The notes under the pieces are model-generated. The model saw only the letters and a program-made list of their open reading frames with translations, ran no database searches and was not told the DNA's origin. Of a stretch of 64,000 nt of DNA, positions 50,596 to 60,331 are shown piece by piece. Within the stretch, counting starts at the first letter, position 1; every line of letters starts with the position of its first letter. The DNA is from Bog-473 sp963730785 (GTDB taxonomy: Bacteria; Actinomycetota; Acidimicrobiia; Acidimicrobiales; RAAP-2), in contig CAVSTF010000010.1 of assembly GCA_963730785.1 (NCBI GenBank), forward strand, positions 496,001 through 560,000, given 5' to 3'. The translations under genes were made by a program, and so were the position numbers.

Positions 50596-52209
50596 ATGGA
50601 ACCACACCGGGGCGGGCGGCGAGGTCGAACGAAGGGACGGCTCGGCGCGGGAGCTATCGCGCTGGTGGCGCTCTGGGCCGGGAGCGGGATTGCCCTCGGA
50701 TTGCCCACGGCAGGCGCCAGCACGGCCCCGACCACACCAGCGGCTTTCGCTCGGGCCGAGGTGGCCTATTACGCCGATCAGTTACCGGCCGACAGCGTGG
50801 TGAACTGTCTGACTCCGGCGGGGAACCCAGCCTTCGGCACCGTGGCCTGGACGCTGCGCGATGTTGAGAACGAATACTGCGCCACCGGTCGCCTGCAGGA
50901 TGAGCTGACCAACCCTGCCTTTGCCCTGACCCTGGGCCTCCAGGCGCCGAGCCTCTACACGGCCCAAGCACTAGCCCAACTCGGTCGACCCGGTCACCTC
51001 GAAGGTGGCGTGACCACGTTGGTACCGGGCGCCACGGCGGCCGATCCATTCCGCACCCTGGCGCGCTGGACCACGGCCGGTTTGGGACGGGTGACGCCGA
51101 TCTCCTTCACCTCGTCGGATGGCGCAGTCCTGCGCGGCTACAACTTCGAGCCGCCACGCAGCGATTCCCCGCCGCCGGGCGGCTACCCCGGCGTGGTCAT
51201 CACCGACGGATCCATTCAGGGGTATCAACAGCTGTACTTCTGGGCCGCCGAGGGATTGGCCCAGGCCGGCTACATGGTCATGACCTACGACGTGCAGGGC
51301 CAGGGAGAATCCGACCTGCTACCGACCAACTGTGTCGGGCAATTGCTGGCCGGGGGGCTGCTGACCGGTCAACTCTGCACCGGTGTGCCCTATCAGCAGA
51401 ACTACAACTTCTACCAAGGGGCCGAGGACTCGTTGAACTTCTTCCTCTCGACCAAGGCCTCGCCCTACGGCGGTTCGTTCAATCCCAATGCGGCTGATCT
51501 CAACCGTTCGAAGATCGCACTGGCCGGGCACTCGCTGGGCGCGGCCGCCGTCAGCGAGGTGGGGCAATGCGATCGACGGGTCTCCACCATCGTGGCCTGG
51601 GACGACCTGGCCGCCGTCACCAACTGCAACGACCAGACCATCCCGGCCAGCGTTCGAAGCCCCACGCTGTTGCATGCCTCGGCCCTGGCCTTGACCAACG
51701 ATTACTTCTTGAACCCCGAGCCGATGACGTCGGTGCCCGACCCCCACGCCAAGGATCCGGGCTATCGCCAGCTGGTGAAGGCCGGGTTGAATACGCAGGA
51801 GGTAGCCCTCCGCGGCACCACCCACCTGACCTATACCTACATCCCCTTGGTCTTACCGGCGGGTTCGCTGAGTGAACGGGTGGCTTTCTATTACACCTTG
51901 GCCTGGCTCAACTACACCCTGCGAGGTGAGACGAGTGCGTACCAAGAACTGACGGCCACCACCTTCGACAACAGCGCCGATGTCTCGTCGATCGGGGCCG
52001 GTACCTACAGCCTCACCCAGGCACTGGCCGATCCGGCCAACGTGGCCGCCGGCAATGTCCCGTACAAGATCGCCGGACTGTCGGTGGCCAATCTGATGTC
52101 GATCTACTACGAGTCCGAGTACGCCCTGCGGCCACCGGGTTCCATGGCGGTGCACCAATGTCTCGACATGCGGGCCGGTTGCCCGGCCGTGGCGCCATCA
52201 GCGCCTTGA
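50596..52209 (+). CDS. Secreted alpha/beta hydrolase
   Basis: About 537 residues. Basic N-terminus, signal segment (GAGAIALVALWAGSGIALGL, about 18-37) with a cut near AGAS. GGYPGVVITDGSIQGYQQLY gives the oxyanion region. MVMTYDVQGQGESDLLP follows, and KIALAGHSLGAAAVSEV holds the nucleophile Ser in GHSLG. Six or more Cys in the mature part suggest disulfides. Substrate unknown; lipase or esterase is likely. GGGGCGG precedes the ATG. The stop is one base from the plsC stop on the other strand. Confidence 0.82.
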   Translation: MEPHRGGRRGRTKGRLGAGAIALVALWAGSGIALGLPTAGASTAPTTPAAFARAEVAYYADQLPADSVVNCLTPAGNPAFGTVAWTLRDVENEYCATGRLQDELTNPAFALTLGLQAPSLYTAQALAQLGRPGHLEGGVTTLVPGATAADPFRTLARWTTAGLGRVTPISFTSSDGAVLRGYNFEPPRSDSPPPGGYPGVVITDGSIQGYQQLYFWAAEGLAQAGYMVMTYDVQGQGESDLLPTNCVGQLLAGGLLTGQLCTGVPYQQNYNFYQGAEDSLNFFLSTKASPYGGSFNPNAADLNRSKIALAGHSLGAAAVSEVGQCDRRVSTIVAWDDLAAVTNCNDQTIPASVRSPTLLHASALALTNDYFLNPEPMTSVPDPHAKDPGYRQLVKAGLNTQEVALRGTTHLTYTYIPLVLPAGSLSERVAFYYTLAWLNYTLRGETSAYQELTATTFDNSADVSSIGAGTYSLTQALADPANVAAGNVPYKIAGLSVANLMSIYYESEYALRPPGSMAVHQCLDMRAGCPAVAPSAP

Positions 52210-52210
52210 C

Positions 52211-52945
52211 CTAGTAGCGGCCGGTCTTGGCCTTCGCCTCGTCGTAGACGGCTTGGAGCTGACCAACCAACGCTTCGGTGGTGGCATGGACGGCCGAACG
52301 CGAGACCCGACCGCCGCCGGTGCGGGCGGGCGGGGGCAGCGCCGGGCCGATGACAACCTGAATGGTGAAGGGCTTGGGAATGGCCTGACCCTTCGGCATG
52401 GCCAGGTCGGTAGCCCCGATGCCGATGGGCACGATGGGCGCCCCGGTGCGGGCCGATAGAAAGGCGGCGCCCTCCATCAGATTCTCAATGGTGCCGCCCT
52501 CACGACGGGTGCCCTCGGGAAACAGGACCAGCACCTGGCCGCGCTTGAGGACCTCTTCGGCTCGTTGTAACGCTTCACGGTCGGCCGACTCCCGATGGAC
52601 CGGGAAGGCCCCGACATAGAGGAGCAGTTTGCCCAGCCACTTGTTCTTCCACATGGAGTCTTTGGTCATGAAGAACAACTTGCGCTTGGTGCAAAACGAC
52701 GTGTAGCCGAAGTCAGCGAAGGAGCGGTGGACGGGAGCCAGAATGACCGGCCCGGTGGCCGGCACATACTCACGGCCCACCACCTTGGGCCGGAACCACA
52801 GACGCATGATGACGTTGAAGGTGGCGCGCAACATGCGGTACCCGATGCTCCGGGCGGGCTCAATGGCGAATTCCTGATGACGACCTGGAGCGGCCACTGG
52901 TTCGGCCTGGGCCTTCGGTTCTGGGTCTGGTTCAGTTACAGCCAC
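52211..52945 (-). CDS. plsC: 1-acyl-glycerol-3-phosphate acyltransferase (PlsC family)
   Basis: Membrane-associated acyltransferase of phospholipid synthesis, 244 residues. VILAPVHRSFADFGYTSFC carries the catalytic motif, here H-R-S-F-A-D rather than the usual NHxxxxD. FPVHRESADREALQRA, LVLFPEGTRREGGTIENLME (third motif, EGTR) and GAPIVPIGIGATDL follow. GTG 52,945 overlaps the cmk stop and has GGAGG about nine bases upstream. The same frame continues into aroA only because of the cmk frameshift. The Pro/Glu-rich first 25 residues are weakly conserved in look. Confidence 0.88.
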   Translation of the reverse strand: MAVTEPDPEPKAQAEPVAAPGRHQEFAIEPARSIGYRMLRATFNVIMRLWFRPKVVGREYVPATGPVILAPVHRSFADFGYTSFCTKRKLFFMTKDSMWKNKWLGKLLLYVGAFPVHRESADREALQRAEEVLKRGQVLVLFPEGTRREGGTIENLMEGAAFLSARTGAPIVPIGIGATDLAMPKGQAIPKPFTIQVVIGPALPPPARTGGGRVSRSAVHATTEALVGQLQAVYDEAKAKTGRY

Positions 52946-54871
52946 GACAACACCTCCTCGACTACATCCTGCACGGAACGGCCGGTGGTATCGAGGATGT
53001 GGGCGCCGTCGGCCTGGCGCAGCGGGGAGGCGACACGGGTGGAGTCGATCCGGTCCCTCCGGGCCACCCCGGCTGCCGTCTCGTCCTGGCGGCGGCGGGC
53101 TCGCTCCTCGGGCGAGGCATCCAGATAGACCTTCACGGCCGCGTCGGGGAAGACCACGCTCCCGATATCCCGACCTTCGACTACCCCACCGCCGTGGGTG
53201 CGAGCCCAGTCCCGCTGCCGGGCCACCAAGGCCGAGCGCACATCGGGATTCGCCGCCACCAAGGAAACGGCAGTGCCGACCTCGGGCGAGCGAATCACGT
53301 CGGTCACATCTAAGTCCGTCGATCACCACCCGGCGCCCCACCGAAATATCGGCCGCGGCAGCCAAGGCGGCCACCGCATCGTGATCCTCCGGAGCCAGAC
53401 CCAGATGCAGGGCGAGGGCGGCCACGGCGCGGTACATCGCTCCCGTATCGAGCCGTTCCAATCCGAGTCGGGCTGCCACCGCTTTGGACACGGTGGACTT
53501 CCCGGCCCCAGCCGGGCCATCAATGGCGACGATGAGGGCGGCCGGTGACGAGCCCGACCGTTCACCCGTCAGGCGCCAGAGCTCAGCGGCGAAACCGGGA
53601 TAGCTGGTGGCGGCGGCCCCGAAATTGGTGATGAGACTCTGGGTTCCGGCCTCGGTGGACATCGCGGCCACGGCGGCCGACATCGCCATCCGATGGTCCC
53701 CTTGCGAGTCGAAGCGAGTCGGCCGCAACCGACCCGCCGCGCCCACGCCGGTAATCGACAACGTGTCCCCGTTGACACTGGCTTGGGCACCGAAGGCCGT
53801 CACCATCTCCATCACCGCAGCCAGACGGTCCACTTCTTTAATCCGCAGTTCACCCACCTCGCGAAATTCAGTAGTGCCTTCAGCGACCGCGGCGGCCACG
53901 GCCAGGGCCGGAATCTCGTCCAACGAGGGGATCTCGGCGGCCTCCACCACAGTGCCCCGCAGGGGACCGAACGTCGCCGTCAAGGTGGCGGTCCGGGAGG
54001 CCTCGTCAACGGCGACGTCCACCTGACCGCCCATCCGCTGCAGCACGTCGATGTAGCCGAGTCGAGCCGGGCCGGCGTAGATGTGTTCGACCGACACCCG
54101 GCTGCCCGGGACGACACAGCCAGCCACCACGAAGAAGGCGGAGGCGGACGGATCACCCGGCACCGAGCGGGGAGTCACCGGCGCCAGCGCCGACGGCTGA
54201 ATGGTCACGATGCGGCCTTCGCCCCACGGCTCCACGGTGATGTCGACGCCGGCCTCGCTGAGCATCTCCTCGGTATGGGCCCGGGTGGTGATGGCCTCAC
54301 GGACCACGGTTGGACCCTGAGCTGACAGGCCGGCCAACAGGATGGCCGACTTCACCTGCGCACTGGCCACCCGGCTGGTCCAATCGATGCCCTTGAGGTG
54401 CCCGCCCTTAATCAGAATGGGCGGCAGGCATCGGTCGCCGCCACCCTCGACCACCGCACCCATCAGGCCCAGCGGCTCGGCCACGCGGTCCATGGGCCGC
54501 GTCGAGAGCGATTCGTCACCACAGAGTTCGGTCTGCCAGGCGAACCCCGCCACCAGCCCGCTCAACAGGCGCATGGAGGTGCCGGAGTTCCCGCAATCGA
54601 GCGCCGACGTCGGTTGATGCAATCGATCGCGCCCACCGGTGATGGCCAGTCCCCCGTCAGTCAACGGTTCGACCAGTGCCCCCATGGCTTCGACTGCGGC
54701 CACGGTGGAGGTCACGTCGGCTCCGTCGGACAGGCCGTAGATGACCGAACGCCCTTCAGCCAGGGCGGCGAACATGACGGCTCGATGCGAGATCGACTTC
54801 TCTCCGGGCGTGCGCACCGTGCCCTGACACGACACTCCCCCGTGGACCACGAGCACTCTGGGTGTGCTCAT
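52936..54871 (-). CDS. aroA-cmk: Fused EPSP synthase-cytidylate kinase, AroA-Cmk (one apparent frameshift)
   Basis: The AroA part (about residues 1-430) makes 5-enolpyruvylshikimate-3-phosphate. TPGEKSISHRAVMFAALAEG, ALDCGNSGTSMRLLSGLVAG, PGDPSASAFFVVAG and DSQGDHRMAMSAAVAAM are its motifs. With no stop the chain runs through ERSGSSPAALIVAIDGPAGA into a kinase P-loop GPAGAGKST and DTGAMYRAVAALAL, the Cmk part that phosphorylates CMP. A +1 shift near 53,312 is followed by VVEGRDIGSVVFPDAAVKVY and LDTTGRSVQDVVEEVLSWL. Corrected length 644. The aroA ATG overlaps the tyrA stop by four bases. Confidence 0.9.
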
Positions 54872-55962
54872 GCCAGTTGCTCGGCCCGGCATCGGTAGCC
54901 CCGCTCGGTAATGGCGGCCGCCAGGCTTTCGGCCTGGGCGGTATCGACCACCAGGATCAACACGCCGCGGGGGCCTTCAGCCGAGTGGGCAATTTCAATG
55001 TCGTAAATGCTGATGCCACCGTCGGCGGCCAGCGAGGTGATCTCAGCCAAGACCCCGTGCCGGTCGGGCACCGGGATGCGGAGTTCGGACAGGTTGTCGG
55101 GTCGGACAATCCGGGCCGGCAGGTTCCGCCGTGCCCCGCTGGCCCGCTGGAGCACCTCGAAAATGGCGTCCTGGTCGTGGCCGGCGACCCGATTGCGCAT
55201 GGCCGTGAGATCGCCCAACAAGCGGTCCAACGCATCGACGATCGGACCGGCGTTCTCGGTACAGATATCGGGCCAAATGCCGGGATGCCCGGCCGCCACT
55301 CGGGTCATGTCCCGGAAGCCGCCGGCGGCCAGGCGGAGCAACGATCCGTCTTGCTCGGCCCCCGTGGCGGCGGCATTCATCAACGTGGCCGCCACCAGGT
55401 GGGGCACATGGGAGACCACGGCCACCAGGCGGTCATGGTCCGACGGCGAGAGCACCAGCACGTCGGCCCCCAGGGCAGTCACCACGGACTGCAGGCGATT
55501 GAAGGCGTCGAGATCGGTCTCGCTGGTCGGGGTCAGGACCCACACGGCCCCTTCGAAGAGGCCAGCGTCAGCGCCCTTGAGCCCGATCTGCTCCGAGCCG
55601 GCCATGGGGTGACCCCCGATGAACCGGGGCACGTCGGTGTCGCGCACGATGGCGGTCTTCACGCCGCTCACATCGGTGAAGACCGCATCGGACCGCCGGC
55701 CGGGGACGGCCAGCAACGAGGTCACCACGCCGGAGACCGCGGCGGCCGGGGTGGCCACGAAGACGACCTCGGCCTCGAGATCATCACCGGCCGCATCAAT
55801 GACACCGGCTTCGACCGCTTCGGCCAACCGCGCCGCATCGGCATCGATCCCGGCCACCCACCAGCCCCGCTGACGTAGCGCCAGCGCGATGGAGCCACCG
55901 ATCAGGCCGGTACCCACCACGAGCGCTCGTCGGCGCGCCGACCCTTCAGTCCGGGAGGTCAT
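54868..55962 (-). CDS. tyrA: Prephenate dehydrogenase with ACT domain
   Basis: Converts prephenate to 4-hydroxyphenylpyruvate for tyrosine. About 364 residues from ATG 55,962. ALVVGTGLIGGSIALALRQR is the NAD site, FTDVSGVKTAIVRD and FIGGHPMAGSEQIGLKGADA the catalytic His region, SPSDHDRLVAVVSHVPHLVA the second. The C-terminal ACT domain (ELRIPVPDRHGVLAEITSLA) suggests feedback control by an aromatic amino acid. Start overlaps the end of aroH by 17 bases; stop overlaps aroA. Confidence 0.93.
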   Translation of the reverse strand: MTSRTEGSARRRALVVGTGLIGGSIALALRQRGWWVAGIDADAARLAEAVEAGVIDAAGDDLEAEVVFVATPAAAVSGVVTSLLAVPGRRSDAVFTDVSGVKTAIVRDTDVPRFIGGHPMAGSEQIGLKGADAGLFEGAVWVLTPTSETDLDAFNRLQSVVTALGADVLVLSPSDHDRLVAVVSHVPHLVAATLMNAAATGAEQDGSLLRLAAGGFRDMTRVAAGHPGIWPDICTENAGPIVDALDRLLGDLTAMRNRVAGHDQDAIFEVLQRASGARRNLPARIVRPDNLSELRIPVPDRHGVLAEITSLAADGGISIYDIEIAHSAEGPRGVLILVVDTAQAESLAAAITERGYRCRAEQLA

Positions 55963-56320
55963 CGCGGAGCACTTGGGCGCCGTGCAGGTAGACGTGGTGC
56001 ATCTCTTCCCTGGCCCGGGTGGTGTTGACGTGGAGCAAGACTCGGATGCATTTCGGCATGGCGCCCGGCACGGCAATTTCGGCGGCGCACAGCAGCGGCA
56101 CGGCGCCGAAGCCGATTTCGCGGATGGCGGTGGCCGGAAAGATGCTGGTCACGTCACCGGTGGCCGTGAAGATGGCGCTGATGATGTCGTCCTCGGTCAG
56201 CTCGTTGCGCTCCATGATGCGCAGCATGAGTTCCTGCGAGCGTTCCGTGATCTGCTCGACCGTGTCAGATTCGACGGTGGTGGCCCCGCGCAGGGCTCTG
56301 ACCACGGAAGGAGCAGACAT
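55946..56320 (-). CDS. aroH: Chorismate mutase, AroH type
   Basis: Rearranges chorismate to prephenate, the step before TyrA. The 124-residue protein has the trimeric AroH fold signatures VVRALRGATTVESDTVEQIT, LTEDDIISAIFTATGDVTS and IRVLLHVNTTRAREEMHHVY. The Arg residues near 8 and the C-terminal HVYLHGA match the active site. It overlaps tyrA, so the branch from chorismate to tyrosine is encoded as one unit with aroA-cmk. Confidence 0.95.
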   Translation of the reverse strand: MSAPSVVRALRGATTVESDTVEQITERSQELMLRIMERNELTEDDIISAIFTATGDVTSIFPATAIREIGFGAVPLLCAAEIAVPGAMPKCIRVLLHVNTTRAREEMHHVYLHGAQVLRDDLPD

Positions 56321-56331
56321 GGCCGGTCACT

Positions 56332-57120
56332 CTACTGCCGGGTACCTGCCCTGGATGGACCTGCGGCCCCGGCCAGTGCCCGTACCTCGGTGCCCGTGAG
56401 CTCCCGCCAATGGCCGGGGGCCAGGTTTGGATCCCGCAGGGTGCCGATCCGGGTCCGGACCAGTCGCACGACCGGGTGACCGATGGCGTCACACATGCGC
56501 CGCACCTGCCGGTTCCGGCCCTCGTGAATGACCAGGCGGAGGACCCCTTCAGCCAGCACGCCGACGGTGGCGGGCGCCGTCATGCCATCGTCGAGTTCAA
56601 TCCCTTGGCGGAGCTGTCGCAGGGCACCAGCCGATGGCGTGCCCCCCTTGACCTCGGCCACGTACTCCTTCTCCACGCCGTTGGACGGATGGGTCAGCAG
56701 TTGGGCCAGCGCCCCATCATTGGTCAGCAAGAGGAGGCCCTCGGTGGCGCCATCCAGCCGGCCCACCGTAAACACCCGGGGTTCACTGGGCACCAGCTCC
56801 ATCACCGTCGGCCGCCCCTGCGGATCATCGGCCGTGGTGATGACCCCGCTCGGTTTGTTCAAGAGGTAATAGACCAGACCCGGCGCCACGGGCAGGAGCA
56901 CGCCGTCCACCTCGACCCGAGCCGTGGCGACATCCACCCGGCGGCCCAATATGGCCACGGTGCCGTCGACCGTGACCCGGCCGGCCTCAATGAGGTCCTC
57001 ACTGACCCGTCGCGATCCCATCCCGGCGCGGGCCAGTACCTTTTGCAGCCGCTCTCCCTCGGCTTCGGGGCCCTCAGGCGTCGTCTGAGCCAAGTTCGAT
57101 ATGCAGATCGACCTCGGCAC
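56332..57120 (-). CDS. rluB: Ribosomal large-subunit pseudouridine synthase RluB type
   Basis: Isomerises uridine in 23S rRNA. ERLQKVLARAGMGSRRVSED begins the S4 RNA-binding domain, YYLLNKPSGVITTADDP the catalytic domain, and TVGRLDGATEGLLLLTNDG the motif with the catalytic Asp. KEYVAEVKGG and HEGRNRQVRRMCDAIGHPV are further family blocks. GTG 57,120 overlaps scpB by 47 bases; a TTG at 57,093 would overlap less and is an alternative. The downstream gene is aroH. Confidence 0.93.
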   Translation of the reverse strand: MPRSICISNLAQTTPEGPEAEGERLQKVLARAGMGSRRVSEDLIEAGRVTVDGTVAILGRRVDVATARVEVDGVLLPVAPGLVYYLLNKPSGVITTADDPQGRPTVMELVPSEPRVFTVGRLDGATEGLLLLTNDGALAQLLTHPSNGVEKEYVAEVKGGTPSAGALRQLRQGIELDDGMTAPATVGVLAEGVLRLVIHEGRNRQVRRMCDAIGHPVVRLVRTRIGTLRDPNLAPGHWRELTGTEVRALAGAAGPSRAGTRQ

Positions 57121-57685
57121 CGAGGGCGGCCTGCAGTTCCTGCTCGAATTGTCCGGCCACCTCGGGTCCGGGCAGGAAGTCCTCCACCGGCGGGAGCTGC
57201 ACCAACGAATCCAGCCCCAGCCGTTCCAAGAACAGGTCGGTCGTGCCGAACAGTGCGGGCTGACCTGGCCCGTCAGCCCGACCGACCACCTCGATGTAGC
57301 CCCGCTGCTCCAGCAGCCTGGTCACGCCGTCCACGTTCACGCCCCGCAGCGAAGAGATCTGGCCACGGGAGACCGGCTGGCGGTAGGCCACGATGGCCAA
57401 CGTCTCCAATGCGGCGGTCGACAAACGATGCGACACGTCCCGGTTGGCGAAGCGCTCCACGTAGGGGGCCTGGTCGGGATGCGTCTGGAGGCGGGCACCA
57501 CCGGCAATGCGGGCCAGCACGAAACCACGACCGGTCGACTCGTAGGTGGCGGCCAGGGCCTGTAACGCCTCCTCAATCCGGTCGATCGGCTCCTCCAGGA
57601 GCTCGGCCAACAGTCCGGGAACGATGGGCTCCACGGCCACTAACAACACGGCCTCGATGGCCCGGCCCAACTCGTCAGACTCCAT
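57074..57685 (-). CDS. scpB: Segregation and condensation protein ScpB
   Basis: Winged-helix kleisin-interacting subunit of the SMC condensin complex, 203 residues. GRAIEAVLLVAVEPIVPGLL starts the first winged helix; RLSTAALETLAIVAYRQPVS and RGVNVDGVTRLLEQRGYIEV with GRADGPGQPALFGTTDLFLE are hallmark blocks. It lies three bases after scpA, so the two partners are co-expressed. Intact frame. Confidence 0.95.
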   Translation of the reverse strand: MESDELGRAIEAVLLVAVEPIVPGLLAELLEEPIDRIEEALQALAATYESTGRGFVLARIAGGARLQTHPDQAPYVERFANRDVSHRLSTAALETLAIVAYRQPVSRGQISSLRGVNVDGVTRLLEQRGYIEVVGRADGPGQPALFGTTDLFLERLGLDSLVQLPPVEDFLPGPEVAGQFEQELQAALGAEVDLHIELGSDDA

Positions 57686-57688
57686 GCC

Positions 57689-58498
57689 CTATCCCTCGTA
57701 CTCGTCGATCTGATGGCCGGCCAACTCAGCCAAACCACGGCCGCTGTCGGCCCCCTCGACTTCCACCATGTCGACCCAATCGATGCGGAGGTCGCCGAAT
57801 GTCTCACCCTGACCGAGGTTGACCCGACCCATCTTGCACAGCTCCAGCAGGGCCAGGAAGCGAACGATGATCTCAATCCGGGTGGTGCACTCAATGACGA
57901 GGGCCCGGAACGAATTGACCCGGTGCCACTTGGGCACGGCAATGAGGTCAGCCACCGCCTCGGAGACGCTGACGGTGTCCACCGTCACATGGGACAGGTC
58001 GACCCGGGGAGCCGGTCGTTCGGCCGATCCCCGCAGGTAGGCCTGGGCCAGGTCGTCGGGCGTGACGCCCAGCAGCAGGTCAGGGGCATGCACCACGAAG
58101 TCGTCGTCCAACCCCACCTCGCGAGGCAATGAACGAGACGCCTGCTCGGTCAGCGCCACGAACACGTCGGCGGCGGCGGCGTAGGCCCGGCACTCAAGCA
58201 GGCGAGCCAGCAGCAGGTCCCGCTCCTCCCAGCCGATCAGCTCCTCATCGTCGTCCGCGGTCTCACGTCCCGGCAGCAGCTTCTGGGACTTGAGTTCAAC
58301 CAGGATGGCCGCCACCAACAGGAATTCGGAGAGCTGGTTGAAATCGATCAGCTCCCGTTGCTGGTTCAGCACCTGGACGAATCCGTCCACCACCTGCTGC
58401 AACGGAATGTCCAGCACATCGACTTCATGCGAGGAGACCAAGTGCAACAAGAGATCGATCGGTCCCTCGAACACCGGGGTCGAGACGGCGTAAGTCAC
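57689..58498 (-). CDS. scpA: Segregation and condensation protein ScpA
   Basis: Kleisin subunit that bridges the SMC heads. About 269 residues from GTG 58,498. TPVFEGPIDLLLHLVSSHEV (N-terminal SMC-neck region), FNQLSEFLLVAAILVELKSQ and the C-terminal winged helix (VIECTTRIEIIVRFLALLEL, then KMGRVNLGQGETFGDLRIDW) are typical. In other actinobacteria parA lies just upstream; here trpS diverges instead. Confidence 0.95.
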   Translation of the reverse strand: MTYAVSTPVFEGPIDLLLHLVSSHEVDVLDIPLQQVVDGFVQVLNQQRELIDFNQLSEFLLVAAILVELKSQKLLPGRETADDDEELIGWEERDLLLARLLECRAYAAAADVFVALTEQASRSLPREVGLDDDFVVHAPDLLLGVTPDDLAQAYLRGSAERPAPRVDLSHVTVDTVSVSEAVADLIAVPKWHRVNSFRALVIECTTRIEIIVRFLALLELCKMGRVNLGQGETFGDLRIDWVDMVEVEGADSGRGLAELAGHQIDEYEG

Positions 58499-58584
58499 CC
58501 TGCGACGATACCGAACGTCCCCCGGGTCCTCGCGCACCCCGTAAAGGGCCAGCCCAAGCGACCGTTACCCGGTTGGGGACGCCC

Positions 58585-58590
58585 TACCAT
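58585..58590 (+). promoter_or_regulatory. -10 box of trpS, probably leaderless
   Basis: TACCAT followed by exactly 7 bases (GACCCCC) and ATG 58,598. The box contains part of the upstream in-frame ATG at 58,589, which argues for 58,598 as the start. Confidence 0.5.
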
Positions 58591-58597
58591 GACCCCC

Positions 58598-59582
58598 ATG
58601 AATCGGGTCCTGTCTGGAATTGCGCCCTCGGGCGAGGTGACGCTCGGCAACTATCTCGGCGCCATCACGCACTGGGTGAGCTTCCAGGACGACCACGATG
58701 CCTTTTACTGCGTGGTCGACCTCCATGCCCTGACGCAGGAGATCGATCCGGCTGAGCTGCGGCGCAACACCATGGAGGCCGCGCTGCAACCTTCTGGCCG
58801 CCGGCCTCGACCCGGAGCGGTGCGCCCTGTTCATTCAGAGCCAGGTGCCCGAGCACACCCGGCTGCACTGGTTGCTCGAATGCGTGACCGGGATGGGCCA
58901 GCTCGAGCGCATGACCCAGTACAAGGACAAGGCGGGCCGCCAGGAGCAGGTGAGGGCCGGGTTGTTTACCTATCCGGTCCTCATGGCGGCGGACATCCTC
59001 CTTTACGACGCCAATTCCGTTCCCGTCGGTGACGACCAGCGGCAACACCTCGAACTGGCCCGGGACCTGGCCATCCGGTTCAACAGCACGTACGGGGATA
59101 CGTTCACGGTGCCTGAGGCAGCCATCTCCGGCACGGCGGCCCGCATCATGGATCTTCAGCACCCGGAGCAGAAGATGTCCAAGTCGGTGAAGTCGCCGCT
59201 GGGCACCATTGGATTGCTCGATTCCCCTGAGGACATCACCAAGAAGGTCCGCAAGGCCGTCACCGATACTGACGGAGACGTCCGTTTCGACCGGGCTTCC
59301 AAGCCCGGTGTGGCCAACCTCCTCGAATTGCTGGCCGCCGCCACTCAGCGGACACCGGTGGAGGTGGCCGAGGGCTACACCCGGTACGGCGATCTCAAGA
59401 ACGACGTGGCCGAGGCCCTCTCGGAACTTCTACGCCCGGTCCGAGAACGTCGAGCCGCCCTCGAGGGCGATCGGACCTACGTGGCCCAGACCCTGGCCGC
59501 CGGGGCCGAAAAGGCCCACGCGGTGGCTGAGGTGGTCTACCAACGAGCGGCTGATGCCATCGGCCTGGTACCGCCCGGCTAG
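58598..59582 (+). CDS. trpS: Tryptophanyl-tRNA synthetase (one apparent frameshift)
   Basis: Charges tRNA-Trp. The first residues NRVLSGIAPSGEVTLGNYLG hold the HIGH-equivalent (TLGN) motif. A surplus C near 58,788 (CTGCAACCTTCTGG) breaks the frame; removing it gives AALQLLAAGLDPERCALFIQ. TYPVLMAADILLYDANSVPV and EQKMSKSVKSPLG (KMSKS motif) follow. Corrected length 327, normal for bacterial TrpS. The stop shares a CTAG with the convergent M50 protease gene. Confidence 0.95.
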
Positions 59583-60295
59583 ACGACGTTGAGCAGGGAA
59601 GCCCACCAGTTATCGACCCGGTCGAAGAGCCAGGTCAGGGGGCCATGCCCATTCAGATAGAAGTTGAGAATCACGATGCCCATGATGATCGGCATCGTGT
59701 ACGGACGTATCCGCAGATAGGTCGGCCAGTATCGGGCCGGCAGCAACCGTTCGAAGAGCACCGATCCATCGAGTGGCGGGATCGGCAGCAGGTTGAACAC
59801 CATCAGCGTGACGTTGACCAGGCCGAAATAGAAAACGACCTGATCCAGCGTGCCCAGTACGCCGGATGGATGCAGCACCTTGAGGAAGACCACGGCGGCA
59901 ATGGCGGCCAAGACGGCATTGGTGGCTGGTCCGGCCAAGGACACCAGCACGCCGTGATTGCGTGGGCTCCGTAGACGAGCCGTATTGACCGGTACGGGTT
60001 TGGCCCATCCGAATACCCCGAAGGAAGTCAGTGACAACAGCGCCGGGATGATCAGGGTGCCCATGGGGTCAACATGCTTGACCGGATTGAGGGTCAGACG
60101 GCCGGCCCGTTTGGCCGTGTCATCACCGAACAGGTTGGCCACGTACCCGTGGGAGACCTCATGGAGGATGATCGACGGCACAATGCAGCAGAAGAGAATG
60201 ATCTCGTAGGTATGGATGTTGTGATGGGCCACCAGGGCCACCAACACCAGTACCCCGGCCAGGATCCACAGATTCCTTCTGGTCGAGGCATTCAT
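59579..60295 (-). CDS. Site-2-protease-like M50 membrane metalloprotease
   Basis: About 238 residues from ATG 60,295, nearly all membrane-embedded. IVPSIILHEVSHGYVANLFG has the zinc-binding HExxH. FNLLPIPPLDGSVLFERLLP has the second (NxxPxxPLDG) motif with the third ligand Asp. FGWAKPVPVNTARLRSPRNH and VLVSLAGPATNAVLAAIAAV are also typical. Such proteases cut transmembrane anti-sigma factors or other small proteins; the target is unknown. No PDZ domain. Confidence 0.9.
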   Translation of the reverse strand: MNASTRRNLWILAGVLVLVALVAHHNIHTYEIILFCCIVPSIILHEVSHGYVANLFGDDTAKRAGRLTLNPVKHVDPMGTLIIPALLSLTSFGVFGWAKPVPVNTARLRSPRNHGVLVSLAGPATNAVLAAIAAVVFLKVLHPSGVLGTLDQVVFYFGLVNVTLMVFNLLPIPPLDGSVLFERLLPARYWPTYLRIRPYTMPIIMGIVILNFYLNGHGPLTWLFDRVDNWWASLLNVV

Positions 60296-60331
60296 GGGGC
60301 GACGAGTCGCCCCACCCCCGGGAGCCCGCAT

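Noticed and set aside
52211..54871. Single open frame reading AroA-Cmk-PlsC as one three-domain protein
   Set aside because: The second half of Cmk is in another frame, so the plsC part is reached only through the frameshift. plsC has its own GTG with GGAGG upstream and overlaps the true cmk stop.
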